Shown here: piece by piece, positions 23,785-31,573 of the stretch | Position numbering within the stretch: the first letter of the stretch is position 1 | How the letters are laid out: every line of letters starts with the position of its first letter | IMG/VR virus record: IMGVR_UViG_3300020201_000050 | Span: 1 to 39,917 of that record | Length of the DNA: 39,917 bases | DNA from: a virus | Direction: 5' to 3' (one strand) | Notes under the pieces: generated by a model | The model's input: only the letters and a program-made list of their open reading frames with translations | Database searches by the model: none | What the model was told of the DNA's origin: nothing | Translations under genes and position numbers: made by a program

Positions 23785-26696
23785 TCGGTGACCGCCTCCG
23801 GCGCGGGTTGCGAGTCGGGAATATCCGGCCATTCGCTGAGACTGTCATAAGCAGCCTTCGCCCTGCCCCGCGTCGTGTATTCGAGAGGATTAAAGTTTAC
23901 GGGTTCATCGGTGTCGTCAAGCTGGCAGTTACAGTTCCATTGGCCGCAAGCGTGACGATTTGAAACGCCGGAGCGTGGCGACCATCCCGACTTATTCCAA
24001 TCATCCCGGGTTGCAATTTTACCATCCAAAAACGCACAGTCCGCACAATGTTGGATTGTGCCACCAAGGCGGAAGACTGATTTTTGACCCGGATTAGCGC
24101 GAGTCTTTCCTTCATCGTAAATGCGGTCAAGGCTTAGGTTTGCCCATAACTGCGCTCGTGTTCTTACTTCTGTTTCGGTTAAGCCAGAGGTATACATCTC
24201 CGCGCCAAGATTAGTGACACGACTACTTTGCTCACTTAACCAATCACGGAACACCGCTACATCGTCGGTGGATAAACTCTCGCTGGTCATGCCGCCCGAT
24301 TCTAAACCATCACGGAAAGCAATCAATCCGTAGCGTCTTAGTTGCGAGCGCATCCGAGACGCGAACTGGCGACGGTTAACCTCATTGTTTCGACCCGACT
24401 CAAAGAGTGCCACAAAGGTATCAATGAACTCGCTGCGGGTGGTCGTGTAGGCTTTGATAGTCGGGCGCGGGAGCAATGCCTCACGCAACTCAACATAAAT
24501 ATCCCACAGTTCCAGCCCCTTGCGAGCGGCCTCAAACACCGCACTCATGGCGGGTTTGTCATTGGCTGCGTCTAGGCTGGCTTGAATGCTATTGACCAAT
24601 TCGGGCGGAATGATGTCCGTCCCGAATTTACGGACGTTGGATTTACCTGCGCGGTTTATCTCAAACCGCTGCCACTTGAGCAGCTCATCAAGCACAAGCG
24701 TAGACTTGGCGGTGATGTCTTCGACTGGCGCTGGTTCGTCGTCTGGTTCGGGCGTAGGGTCGTCCGGCTGTTCGCCAATCGGTAACTCCTGAATGATGGT
24801 GTCGTCTACACCGATCTGCAAGCTAACAGGGGATACGCTCAACTTAGGATTAAACGGTACAGCGCGAGGCCGTTCTTTCGCTTTACCCATCGTGATATGT
24901 GGTACATAGTTGACCGGATTACTGTAGGTACTCATCTGTAAACCGTCATCGACGCACAGATCATAAAGTGTTTCTTGCAGGTCGCGCAGATCGGGGTTAC
25001 TGCCCTTCAAACGAAAATGAATCGCGTGACTGCCTAGACTGTCAAACGTCCTCAACGAACCGATAGGAAGACTTAACGTAGGTAGTTCAAGGGTTGCAAG
25101 TGTGCTTTGCAGCGCCTTAATTTGTTCATCTGTCGCAGCGGGGATATGCACGAGCGTGACATGAAAGGTGTCTGCCGCGTTCCATTCAACTTGTGCATCA
25201 GGAAGCAGAATTTTAACCTGCCCTTGCAGCGCGATCAAATCAGGGCTGTTTTTGAGAGAAAGCGTCAGATAGAGAGACTTGCCCGCTGGTGGCGTGACAT
25301 CCTTGTCCGCTGTTGCTGGTGCAGGGAGTTGCGGTACAACGGGCGGCGCTTCTAATACAGGCTGTATAGGTGTAACGTCAATCGTTGGTGTAGCCGTTGC
25401 CAGCATCCCGGCGTGTGCTGCGTTCTGGATAATCTCAGGCGCACGTTCTAAATCCTCAATCTGAACAATGATGGTGCCGGGCTTGAATATAAGAAAGTCT
25501 CCACCGGGTAAAGGTTCATAGCCTTCTTTTTCGCGGCGCTCGTTGAGGGTGATAACCCCATCGTTGTACTGCACACTCAGGATGTCGGTCTTTTCTTTGG
25601 TGTTGTGGATCAGTCCCAAGACATGCTCGGACTCGAAGCACAGTTCAGATGTAGGGTCGAGCCAAGGCATGACCACCGCATTGTAGAACATGGCGATTTC
25701 TTCCGCGTCGGGGATGGCGACCATCTCCCAAAAGTTCGCCGTCTGTGCATCCATCGTGGAGCCTGCGCTCAACGGGTCACTTACACCCCCTGCTCCCGCC
25801 ATCGACATAGGCACACGAAACGCCGCGCATATTTTCTTGGCGGTGCTTTCTTCGTTGTCCTTCTGGCTCGTGGGTGGCTCTGCACCCATCTTGATGTACT
25901 CAAGCGCCCAAGGCAAGAGGATTGTGCTAAAGGCATTGTCTACACCTTTAGTCTGTTCAGCGAATTGTGTTTGGATAAGTTGCGCTTGGTTTTCATCTAC
26001 AACCGTGCCATCGCGTCCGACAATGATGCCGCCCGGCGTTGCGTCGTTTTTGTAAAAGGCTTTGATAAACCGCTCGATGTTTCGGTCAATGTTGACCGAC
26101 CCCAAAGCGACCATCAGCGGCGACTTGCCACGCATGTCGTCAGAGGGGCGCATCAGTTTATGATACGCAATGTCATCAAGACCGTAGAATACCATGCCAC
26201 CCCCGCCGCTGTAGTCGTAGCGGATGATCTCACCCATCATAACGAAAGGCGCGGTTACGGCGGGATTCAACCAGCGCAGCCCACCGGGGATATGAGTATT
26301 TCCTATCTGCATTTTTTCAAGATAGACCTCACCCCAGATCATCAGGCTTGCCATATGGTTGTAAATAAGGTTTTGCTGCCACTGTAAATAGGCTTGGTCG
26401 AAGGCTTTTTGAAACGGCGAGTTAAGGATCGGCTCGCCCGTATATTTATTTTTGATCGTCCGTTTGAAACGACTTACGGCCTGCGCTCGAATGTGGATGC
26501 AGACATCAGCCCAAACAACCGCTTCGGCGGCGCGAGCGAGATCGTCCGGCGATAAGTCGAAGTCCTTAAGCTGCTGGCGTATGCGATAGCCACTTTCATA
26601 ACCGCCGCGCGCTCGGCTGTTCTGTTTAGCCAACATTAACCCCGCAGTGATAAATGCGCGCGAGGCTTGTGTCTGGAGTCTTTGTAATGGTCCCAT
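23781..26696 (-). CDS. Portal-2H phosphoesterase-MuF fusion protein, 971 aa
   Basis: Starts at ATG 26696, overlapping the terminase stop (TAATG). Residues 1-430 are an HK97-type portal (MRGKSPLMVALGSVNIDR, TPGGIIVGRDG, AGAGGVSDPLSAGSTMDAQ). After a Pro-rich linker, residues about 474-632 form a 2H phosphoesterase domain with both motifs, H512-V-T514 (FHVTLVH) and H600-I-T602 (PHITMG), 88 residues apart. A second Pro/Asp/Glu linker is followed by a helical region and a MuF-like cysteine-rich end (HCADC, CGQWNCNC, residues 883-924). Portal and MuF are normally separate proteins; an enzyme domain between them is very unusual. The 2H family cleaves 2',3'- or cyclic-nucleotide phosphodiesters and includes anti-CBASS Acb1. 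Confidence 0.85.
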   Translation of the reverse strand: MGPLQRLQTQASRAFITAGLMLAKQNSRARGGYESGYRIRQQLKDFDLSPDDLARAAEAVVWADVCIHIRAQAVSRFKRTIKNKYTGEPILNSPFQKAFDQAYLQWQQNLIYNHMASLMIWGEVYLEKMQIGNTHIPGGLRWLNPAVTAPFVMMGEIIRYDYSGGGGMVFYGLDDIAYHKLMRPSDDMRGKSPLMVALGSVNIDRNIERFIKAFYKNDATPGGIIVGRDGTVVDENQAQLIQTQFAEQTKGVDNAFSTILLPWALEYIKMGAEPPTSQKDNEESTAKKICAAFRVPMSMAGAGGVSDPLSAGSTMDAQTANFWEMVAIPDAEEIAMFYNAVVMPWLDPTSELCFESEHVLGLIHNTKEKTDILSVQYNDGVITLNERREKEGYEPLPGGDFLIFKPGTIIVQIEDLERAPEIIQNAAHAGMLATATPTIDVTPIQPVLEAPPVVPQLPAPATADKDVTPPAGKSLYLTLSLKNSPDLIALQGQVKILLPDAQVEWNAADTFHVTLVHIPAATDEQIKALQSTLATLELPTLSLPIGSLRTFDSLGSHAIHFRLKGSNPDLRDLQETLYDLCVDDGLQMSTYSNPVNYVPHITMGKAKERPRAVPFNPKLSVSPVSLQIGVDDTIIQELPIGEQPDDPTPEPDDEPAPVEDITAKSTLVLDELLKWQRFEINRAGKSNVRKFGTDIIPPELVNSIQASLDAANDKPAMSAVFEAARKGLELWDIYVELREALLPRPTIKAYTTTRSEFIDTFVALFESGRNNEVNRRQFASRMRSQLRRYGLIAFRDGLESGGMTSESLSTDDVAVFRDWLSEQSSRVTNLGAEMYTSGLTETEVRTRAQLWANLSLDRIYDEGKTRANPGQKSVFRLGGTIQHCADCAFLDGKIATRDDWNKSGWSPRSGVSNRHACGQWNCNCQLDDTDEPVNFNPLEYTTRGRAKAAYDSLSEWPDIPDSQPAPEAVTE

Positions 26697-28117
26697 TATC
26701 GTTTCCCTTGCCTCAGCACCGTAACACTCGCTACGGGTGCGGTATTCGCGCCATGCCATGCTAAGGCATTGGCTATAACAAAATCGTCGTGTTCGCCGTC
26801 TGGGGCGCTGTATTGCCACACGCCCGTAATCGTTTGCTTGGCGGTGAAGGCTTGCATCTCCCGGCGCTGGTCGGGAATGTTGAGCAGCTTCAAGTCGCCC
26901 ATGTGCAGCGCTTCATGCAGCGCGCCCATGATCTGCGCTTTGCTGGATGCGCTGGTGGTAAACGCCTTCACCGAAGTCTTACATTCGGCGGCGCGCATCT
27001 CACTTTGAAGCGCCTCAATATTGGTGCTGCCCATACTGTTGCGTTCCGCGACCAACGTCACCACGTTCCAGCGTTTGAGTTTCGCCACGATCTGCCGCCG
27101 CATCTCTGCCCAAGGCAAGCGGTTAATCCGCAGCACATCGACCTGCCGCATGGTGACCAGATCAATGACGGATAACACGGTGTAATCGACAGTCTGCGCG
27201 AAATCGAGTCCGGCGTAGTGGCGTCCGTCGCCGGGTTCGACACCATTCGACGCGCTGAACACTCCGGTCAGGTCTCCAAAGTAACCACCGCCCGACAGCA
27301 GGAAACATGACCGCGCATCCTCAGGATAGGCTTGGAGAAAGCGATGCTTTAATTCGAGTTGCTTACTGCGTCGCCACTTGATTTGCTCCGGCGATAGGTT
27401 ATAGAGGTCAATCACTTCTAATTCTTCGTCGGTGTACTCAAGGTCTTCGCCGCGCCTAAGCGATATGCAGTAGGCCGGATCGCTGAACCAAGGATAGAAA
27501 TGCAGCGACCACGCGCTATCTCCATCCATAGCGCTCATACAAGCATTGTAAAACCAACCTTGTGCGCCGTTGGGCGTGGACTCCAGCACAATCCATGAGG
27601 GATTTCCGCCCTGCATGATGCCTTCCATCAATGACTCGGCATCCTTCCAATAGGCGACCTCTGAACCGTGAATATGGGAGTAGGTGCCGCCGCGCCCGGT
27701 GTGGACGTTGCCAGCCGTGATGATGACCGCCTCGCTATCCAGACCCGGATAGGTCGTCACGGTGGCGTTTGCATAGTGACGTTTGGGGCGAAAGCCAGTC
27801 GGGAGATTGTTGTAGAACCGGTCTTTCATGCGTCTCAGTTTTTGAGTGCTTTCATCGTCATGGGAGAGTGTCGCCGTCGTTGCCGTCCGGGTCGTCTCAT
27901 ATCGGAACATCTCACCCTGAATGGCGGTTGAAAATCCCAACTGTCGCGCCTTCAGGACCAGATCGCGCCGGGTGCGGTGGGCTAGGTAATGTCTTTGTGC
28001 GGCGTTGTGCCGAAACCTGACCAACTGCTTTTCTTTGTTCTGGACGTAAAGAAATGCCTCGGCAAAGAGCGACGCATCATTGGCGACTTCGACGGGTGTA
28101 GGCATGGCGCGAACCAT
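26696..28117 (-). CDS. terL: Terminase large subunit, 473 aa
   Basis: Start at ATG 28117 overlapping the small subunit stop (TGATG). The ATPase part has the P-loop variant KARQLGFST (56-64), HIHGSEVAYW near 148-157 (Walker B region) and the coupling motif ESTPNG (179-184). The nuclease part has the RNase-H-like acidic residues in YAGLDFAQTVDYT (D305), VAERNSMG (E359) and GEHDDFVIA (D444/D445). It packages DNA into the prohead using ATP and cuts the concatemer. Length is usual for the family. Confidence 0.9.
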   Translation of the reverse strand: MVRAMPTPVEVANDASLFAEAFLYVQNKEKQLVRFRHNAAQRHYLAHRTRRDLVLKARQLGFSTAIQGEMFRYETTRTATTATLSHDDESTQKLRRMKDRFYNNLPTGFRPKRHYANATVTTYPGLDSEAVIITAGNVHTGRGGTYSHIHGSEVAYWKDAESLMEGIMQGGNPSWIVLESTPNGAQGWFYNACMSAMDGDSAWSLHFYPWFSDPAYCISLRRGEDLEYTDEELEVIDLYNLSPEQIKWRRSKQLELKHRFLQAYPEDARSCFLLSGGGYFGDLTGVFSASNGVEPGDGRHYAGLDFAQTVDYTVLSVIDLVTMRQVDVLRINRLPWAEMRRQIVAKLKRWNVVTLVAERNSMGSTNIEALQSEMRAAECKTSVKAFTTSASSKAQIMGALHEALHMGDLKLLNIPDQRREMQAFTAKQTITGVWQYSAPDGEHDDFVIANALAWHGANTAPVASVTVLRQGKR

Positions 28118-28611
28118 CAGTCTTTGCCTCGCATCACATCTTCCCATGTCAGGCTAACATCGAATGACGTAGGCTCACCGAACTCCAGTCGCGTTTCCTT
28201 CATGATGGTTGCGGCTGCTTGAGCAAGGTCTTTGAGGTCTTTCATCGAAAGTTTGGCCACCTGTTCCTGCTGCGCGGTAATGACCTTGCCCAAGATCGCT
28301 TGAAGCGCTCGGATAGTCACCTGACGCAGTTCGACAGCACGGGCGCGGTCTGTCTGGCGCTTCTGATCTTCGGCGGCGCGTCTTTCTTCCCGTACAAATT
28401 CGTCCCACGCTTCGGCGCGGGATTGCCAGTTCCATAGATCGGATGTGTCACGCCAAGGTTTCGGGATGGCTTTAGCGGCTGGCTTGCCCAAGTCGCTGCG
28501 CTCGGCATTGTAGACAGCCTGCTTTGCTCGGTTCGACCCTAGCAGGCGATAACGTTCAAAGCGATCAAACCAGTTGCCCGGCTCGTCCGACTGCTGATCC
28601 CATAGGTTCAT
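28117..28611 (-). CDS. terS: Terminase small subunit, 164 aa
   Basis: Directly upstream of the large subunit, overlapping it by one base, and overlapping the methyltransferase gene by four. The N-terminal half is HTH-like and contains FDRFERYRLLGSNRAKQAVY and a tryptophan-rich stretch (PWRDTSDLWNWQSRAEAWDE), typical of the phBC6A51-type small subunits. The C-terminal half is helical and oligomerisation-prone (ALQAILGKVITAQQEQVAKL). It recognises phage DNA for packaging. Confidence 0.8.
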   Translation of the reverse strand: MNLWDQQSDEPGNWFDRFERYRLLGSNRAKQAVYNAERSDLGKPAAKAIPKPWRDTSDLWNWQSRAEAWDEFVREERRAAEDQKRQTDRARAVELRQVTIRALQAILGKVITAQQEQVAKLSMKDLKDLAQAAATIMKETRLEFGEPTSFDVSLTWEDVMRGKD

Positions 28612-29930
28612 GAGCCGCGCTCCACTGTTAATCCCATGAGAGTCAAGCGTTCCAGTGTGCAGGCGACGTAGACGGGCGATAGCTCTACCCCACTACCCAA
28701 CCGCCCCCGCGATTCGCAAGCAACGATGGTTGTGCCTGTACCGCAGAAGGGGTCAAGCACACGCTCGCCCCGGTTGGTAAAGTTCGCGATGAGGTGCCCA
28801 GCTACATCAAGCGGCATGGTCGCGGCGTGTAGATCGGCAAATTCGTTTTGACGCTGTGCCGAAGTAGTGAAGACATTATCGACAGTGCCGCGAAAGTCCT
28901 TTGTGCCAATGGCGCGTGTCGGGTATTTCGACTGGCTCAGGACATGCACATACTCAAAGCCGGAATTAATGACCCGTTCCGCCATAGCAGGCTGTGCGTT
29001 GTCCTTCGACCAGATGAGGGTATCGGCGTAGTGCGCTTTGAACGTGTAGAGATAGTCGATTAAGGCCAGCTTGTTACCAGCCAATGATTGAATGTTGATG
29101 AATAGCCATCGCGCATAGGGTATCGCCGACTGGGTGAAATCGATCAGCAGCCGCAGGTAGTCATCGACGGATAACGCATCATCGCCGCCAGCGACATACT
29201 TAGTATTATCGGTGTGGGTGTTTCCAGACAGGCTTTCACTCGATCCGGCGTTATAAGGCGGACTGGTTAAGAGCATCGAAGCAATAGAGTTATCGACGGC
29301 TCGGCATACATCGTCAGATTGAGTCGCATCGCCGCAAACTAATCGGTGAGTACCAGAAACGCTTTGACTTGCAATCAGCCACAGGTCACCGGGTTGCACA
29401 TCATACTTAGCGACTAGCTCCTCACCGCGCATCGAAACGGCTGGCGCATCGCGTTTAGCTTCATCGGCGCTCATGTCATCGACCAATGCCCGAAGGTCGT
29501 TTAACGCGCTGTCATCGAAGCCAACCGCCAGCCGCACATCGCCCACCATCGACTCCAGGTACTCTAGCAAGAGTCGATCATCCCGCACCGAAGACCGGGC
29601 GATTTCATTATCGGCAATCGCAAATGCGACGGCCTCAGGCTCGGAGAGATGAGAGATGTCTACCGTGTCGATAGACCATGCACCGTTATCGACATGCACA
29701 TTCTGCGGCGGGTAGCTGTGATCAAGGCCGGGGCGCGCACCTTCTGACTGAATCAATCGAAGGGCTAAGACCGTGTGATTGTTGGCTCTAACATGCACAT
29801 CACGCCAGATGCGCGGCGCATTGTTGAATCCAAAATGGCGAATGCTTAACGCAATCGCTTCAACGTCACCCCTATTATAATTTTCCGGCCACACTATGAG
29901 GCCGTTTAGCATACATCTTGTCATCGGCAT
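28608..29930 (-). CDS. ParB-like domain-DNA methyltransferase fusion, 440 aa
   Basis: Start at ATG 29930; a TTG just before and an ATG at 29924 are alternatives. Residues about 9-150 resemble the ParB/sulfiredoxin-like domain often fused to phage methyltransferases (VEAIALSIRHFGFNNAPRI, HTVLALRLI, EAVAFAIADNE). The rest has methyltransferase motif IV TSPPYN (222-227) before motif I DPFCGTG (393-399), the beta-class order. TSPPY favours N4-cytosine or N6-adenine methylation; which one cannot be decided. Placed just before the terminase, it probably modifies phage DNA for protection or packaging. Confidence 0.85.
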   Translation of the reverse strand: MPMTRCMLNGLIVWPENYNRGDVEAIALSIRHFGFNNAPRIWRDVHVRANNHTVLALRLIQSEGARPGLDHSYPPQNVHVDNGAWSIDTVDISHLSEPEAVAFAIADNEIARSSVRDDRLLLEYLESMVGDVRLAVGFDDSALNDLRALVDDMSADEAKRDAPAVSMRGEELVAKYDVQPGDLWLIASQSVSGTHRLVCGDATQSDDVCRAVDNSIASMLLTSPPYNAGSSESLSGNTHTDNTKYVAGGDDALSVDDYLRLLIDFTQSAIPYARWLFINIQSLAGNKLALIDYLYTFKAHYADTLIWSKDNAQPAMAERVINSGFEYVHVLSQSKYPTRAIGTKDFRGTVDNVFTTSAQRQNEFADLHAATMPLDVAGHLIANFTNRGERVLDPFCGTGTTIVACESRGRLGSGVELSPVYVACTLERLTLMGLTVERGS

Positions 29931-29957
29931 CAACCGTCTTAATTTTGTCTTACATCT

Positions 29958-29987
29958 ATTTTAATAGAACAACCGTCCTAATGTCAA
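29958..29987 (-). promoter_or_regulatory. Promoter for the methyltransferase-terminase operon
   Basis: TTGACA (29987-29982), 18 bases, TAAAAT (29963-29958). The motif GACGGTTG occurs twice, within the spacer and just before the start codon, and may be an operator. It diverges from the promoters for the plus-strand control genes. Confidence 0.65.
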
Positions 29988-30030
29988 AGTATTGAGTAAC
30001 CCCCCACTTTTTGGGTGCTGTCAATGTGGG

Positions 30031-30051
30031 ACAACATTGTATAATATAGAT
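30031..30051 (+). promoter_or_regulatory. Promoter with operator-like palindrome, copy 1
   Basis: TATAAT at 30040-30045 directly preceded by ACAACATTGT, a near-perfect palindrome. The block CATTGTATAATATAGATAC recurs as GTTGTATAATATAGATGT at 30283 and, inverted, near 31162-31177. No good -35 is visible, so an activator or a repressor that binds the palindrome is likely. Confidence 0.5.
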
Positions 30052-30058
30052 ACAACTA

Positions 30059-30133
30059 AATAGCGCGGTGGCACACCGTACAAGCGACGACTAGAAATCA
30101 GGGGGGGAGTCGCCACCCTACCCCCGACGCTGG
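30059..30133 (+). ncRNA. Candidate structured leader or small RNA, copy 1
   Basis: After the promoter copy 1 the transcript would contain the hairpin CGGTG-GCA-CACCG (near 30065-30077) and a second stem GCGAC/GTCGC. The second promoter at 30277 is followed by a similar arrangement. No coding frame follows copy 1, so it may be a free RNA. Not a known family that I recognise. Confidence 0.35.
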
Positions 30134-30276
30134 TTTCGTTAAGACCAATAGAACACGACTAGAACATATCAACACTAAACAATTATAGAATACAACAGAA
30201 CAGACCCTTAATCTACCCCTATCGCCCTACCCCATAACCATGAAATGACCCGCGAACCTTTACGTATTTATGTTCA

Positions 30277-30350
30277 ACAACGTTGTATAATATAGATGTA
30301 CTGCAAAGCATGAGCGGTACGCCGGACGTGCGAAAAATCATTCGCCCTGG
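30277..30350 (+). promoter_or_regulatory. Promoter copy 2 with palindrome and structured leader
   Basis: ACAACGTTGT (30277-30286) is a perfect 10-bp palindrome overlapping TATAAT (30286-30291). The leader contains CGG-TACG-CCG and GCGAA-AAATCA-TTCGC hairpins, then AAGGAG before the start at 30373. It drives the 185-aa gene. The palindrome suggests repressor control. Confidence 0.5.
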
Positions 30351-30372
30351 CTCTCACACATAAGGAGTCATC

Positions 30373-30930
30373 ATGCAAAACGAAAACATCACCACATTTT
30401 TTAGCCGTCTCGGAATCAATGCCAGTGAGATAAGTCTCATGGCAGATAATGAGACAATTGAATTTGCCGCCACTTTGGGCGGGTTCGGCAAATTGCAAAG
30501 TATTCCGGCGAATACCTTGCAGTTAGTGACAATCAAGGGCAGCCGCGTTATTGGGCGCATTAGCCTAGCGGAATTGTCCAGTATTACGCCAGCCCGTGCG
30601 GAACGCGCCAAGCGGTCTTTTGATGGGAATATCGCCAGTAAAACGGTTTACGAAATTACTCCGAATACTGGCGATGTGAACATTTTGACGCTTGCAGAGA
30701 TGGGCGGCGATGAAGGGTTCGCTATTATTAACGGCGAACACTTTACACTGTTTACCGCGGCGGCCTCAGATTACTATCAAGTTGGTGAATTGAGTGACCC
30801 CGCCCGTGTCATTTATGCAATGGAATACCTTGACCCGGAAAACAAAAAACAAACTTTGACCGCTTATGGTGTAACAAATTTGTTGCGCCGGATTCAAGCG
30901 CTCAAAGTGGCGATTACCCCTACTGAATAA
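30373..30930 (+). CDS. Hypothetical phage protein, 185 aa
   Basis: Start ATG seven bases after AAGGAG. The protein is globular, with repeated short strands and helices: FFSRLGINASEISLMADNET near the start, a LVTIKGSRVIGRISLAEL strand pair and a second beta part (YEITPNTGDVNILTLAEMGG). No motif I recognise. It forms a single-gene unit between its own promoter and a strong terminator, in the divergent control region, so a regulatory or superinfection role is possible but not shown. Confidence 0.7.
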   Translation: MQNENITTFFSRLGINASEISLMADNETIEFAATLGGFGKLQSIPANTLQLVTIKGSRVIGRISLAELSSITPARAERAKRSFDGNIASKTVYEITPNTGDVNILTLAEMGGDEGFAIINGEHFTLFTAAASDYYQVGELSDPARVIYAMEYLDPENKKQTLTAYGVTNLLRRIQALKVAITPTE

Positions 30931-30948
30931 TCCCCGCTAATCCCCTAA

Positions 30949-30981
30949 CCTGAGGCTCCAACCAGAGCCTCAGGATTTTTA
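30949..30981 (+). terminator. Intrinsic terminator
   Basis: CCTGAGGCTC (30949-30958) pairs perfectly with GAGCCTCAGG (30965-30974), followed by ATTTTTATT. A textbook rho-independent terminator directly after the 185-aa gene. Confidence 0.9.
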
Positions 30982-31142
30982 TTGTATTGCGGTAGAACAA
31001 ATGTTCCGACCATTTGAGCATAGAACATTTGTTTTTCGTCAAGGGTGGGGCGGCGTGTCCCTTAGTTCCCCTATGTGCCGTTAGCACCCTGCCGAAGATG
31101 GCAGTAGGTTTAACTTTTAAAGCGTCCCGATGAACCGCGGTA
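30982..31142. other. Intergenic stretch with stem-loops
   Basis: No gene seen. Contains the two SOS-like sites (30995-31034) and adjacent small hairpins GTGC-CGTTA-GCAC (31075-31087) and CTGCC-GAAGAT-GGCAG (31089-31104). On the minus strand the block at 31162-31177 could act as a promoter for a leftward RNA through these stems. Confidence 0.4.
30995..31034. promoter_or_regulatory. LexA-type (SOS) operator pair
   Basis: GAACAAATGTTC (30995-31006) matches the GAAC-N4-GTTC (Cheo/DinR) box. GAACATTTGTTT (31023-31034) is a near match; together they form an 11-bp inverted repeat. Host LexA, or the phage's own winged-helix protein, could bind here and link induction to DNA damage. Confidence 0.5.
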
Positions 31143-31172
31143 TTGACTTGTTAAAGAACTTAGATATATTAT
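31143..31172 (+). promoter_or_regulatory. Promoter for the HTH gene
   Basis: TTGACT (31143-31148), 18 bases, TATTAT (31167-31172), or TATATT with 16 bases. It overlaps the inverted copy of the block seen at 30031 and 30277, suggesting the same regulator acts here. Confidence 0.6.
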
Positions 31173-31206
31173 ACAATGATACACCTTATAAACAGCACCC
31201 AATAAT

Positions 31207-31215
31207 GGGGGGGGG
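31207..31215 (+). repeat. G9 homopolymer in the ribosome-binding region
   Basis: Nine consecutive G from 31207, five bases before ATG 31221. It takes the place of the Shine-Dalgarno. Such tracts slip during replication, so the spacing and strength of initiation could vary between phage copies. Confidence 0.6.
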
Positions 31216-31220
31216 TTCAA

Positions 31221-31442
31221 ATGTATACCACAAAACAAATGACCGAGATGCTTCATATATCACGCCACACATTCTTAAATCATCTGGATAAATTGCCAGC
31301 GCCCGGCACGAAGGTCAATGATCGCTTACGCATCTTCACTGATGAGGACATCGCAGCGAACCGCGCTTACTTCGATAGCCACGTTGACAGCCGGAATCGC
31401 GGCGGACGTGGCAAGAAACGCAAGATCAATCCAGCAAGCTAA
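31221..31442 (+). CDS. Small MerR/excisionase-like HTH protein, 73 aa
   Basis: MYTTKQMTEMLHISRHTFLN, then LPAPGTKVNDRLRIFTDEDI fits the MerR-type winged-helix (HTH_17) found in excisionases and phage regulators: helix-turn-helix at residues 5-22, wing near 28-40. The basic C-terminus (RNRGGRGKKRKINPAS) is extra DNA contact. It has its own promoter and sits in the control region, so it is probably a transcriptional regulator; an Xis role is less likely because no integrase is seen. Confidence 0.7.
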   Translation: MYTTKQMTEMLHISRHTFLNHLDKLPAPGTKVNDRLRIFTDEDIAANRAYFDSHVDSRNRGGRGKKRKINPAS

Positions 31443-31498
31443 TTCGCGCTAAGAATTAAACGGCTATAACCGTGTTTCATATTAGCTCACCCGTTCTA

Positions 31499-31527
31499 TT
31501 GCGCTTAATCAACTGTTCAAGTATACT
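31499..31527 (+). promoter_or_regulatory. Promoter for the AAA+ operon
   Basis: TTGCGC (31499-31504), 17 bases, TATACT (31522-31527). The start would be about 40 bases before ATG 31574. It would transcribe the three genes to 34118. Confidence 0.6.
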
Positions 31528-31573
31528 ATTGATGTAGTTCACACACACTGAGAAAGCAAAGACGGAGAATTTT

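Larger units (their letters stand above)
29988..30372. other. Control region without genes
   Basis: No coding frame of note. It holds two plus-strand promoters with a shared palindrome and two similar structured leaders (separate entries), a G7 tract near 30104-30110 and an A/C-rich stretch at 30150-30240. Confidence 0.6.

Noticed and set aside
31221-31442. Excisionase of an integrase module
   Set aside because: No integrase or attachment site in the window; kept as a general MerR-like regulator.
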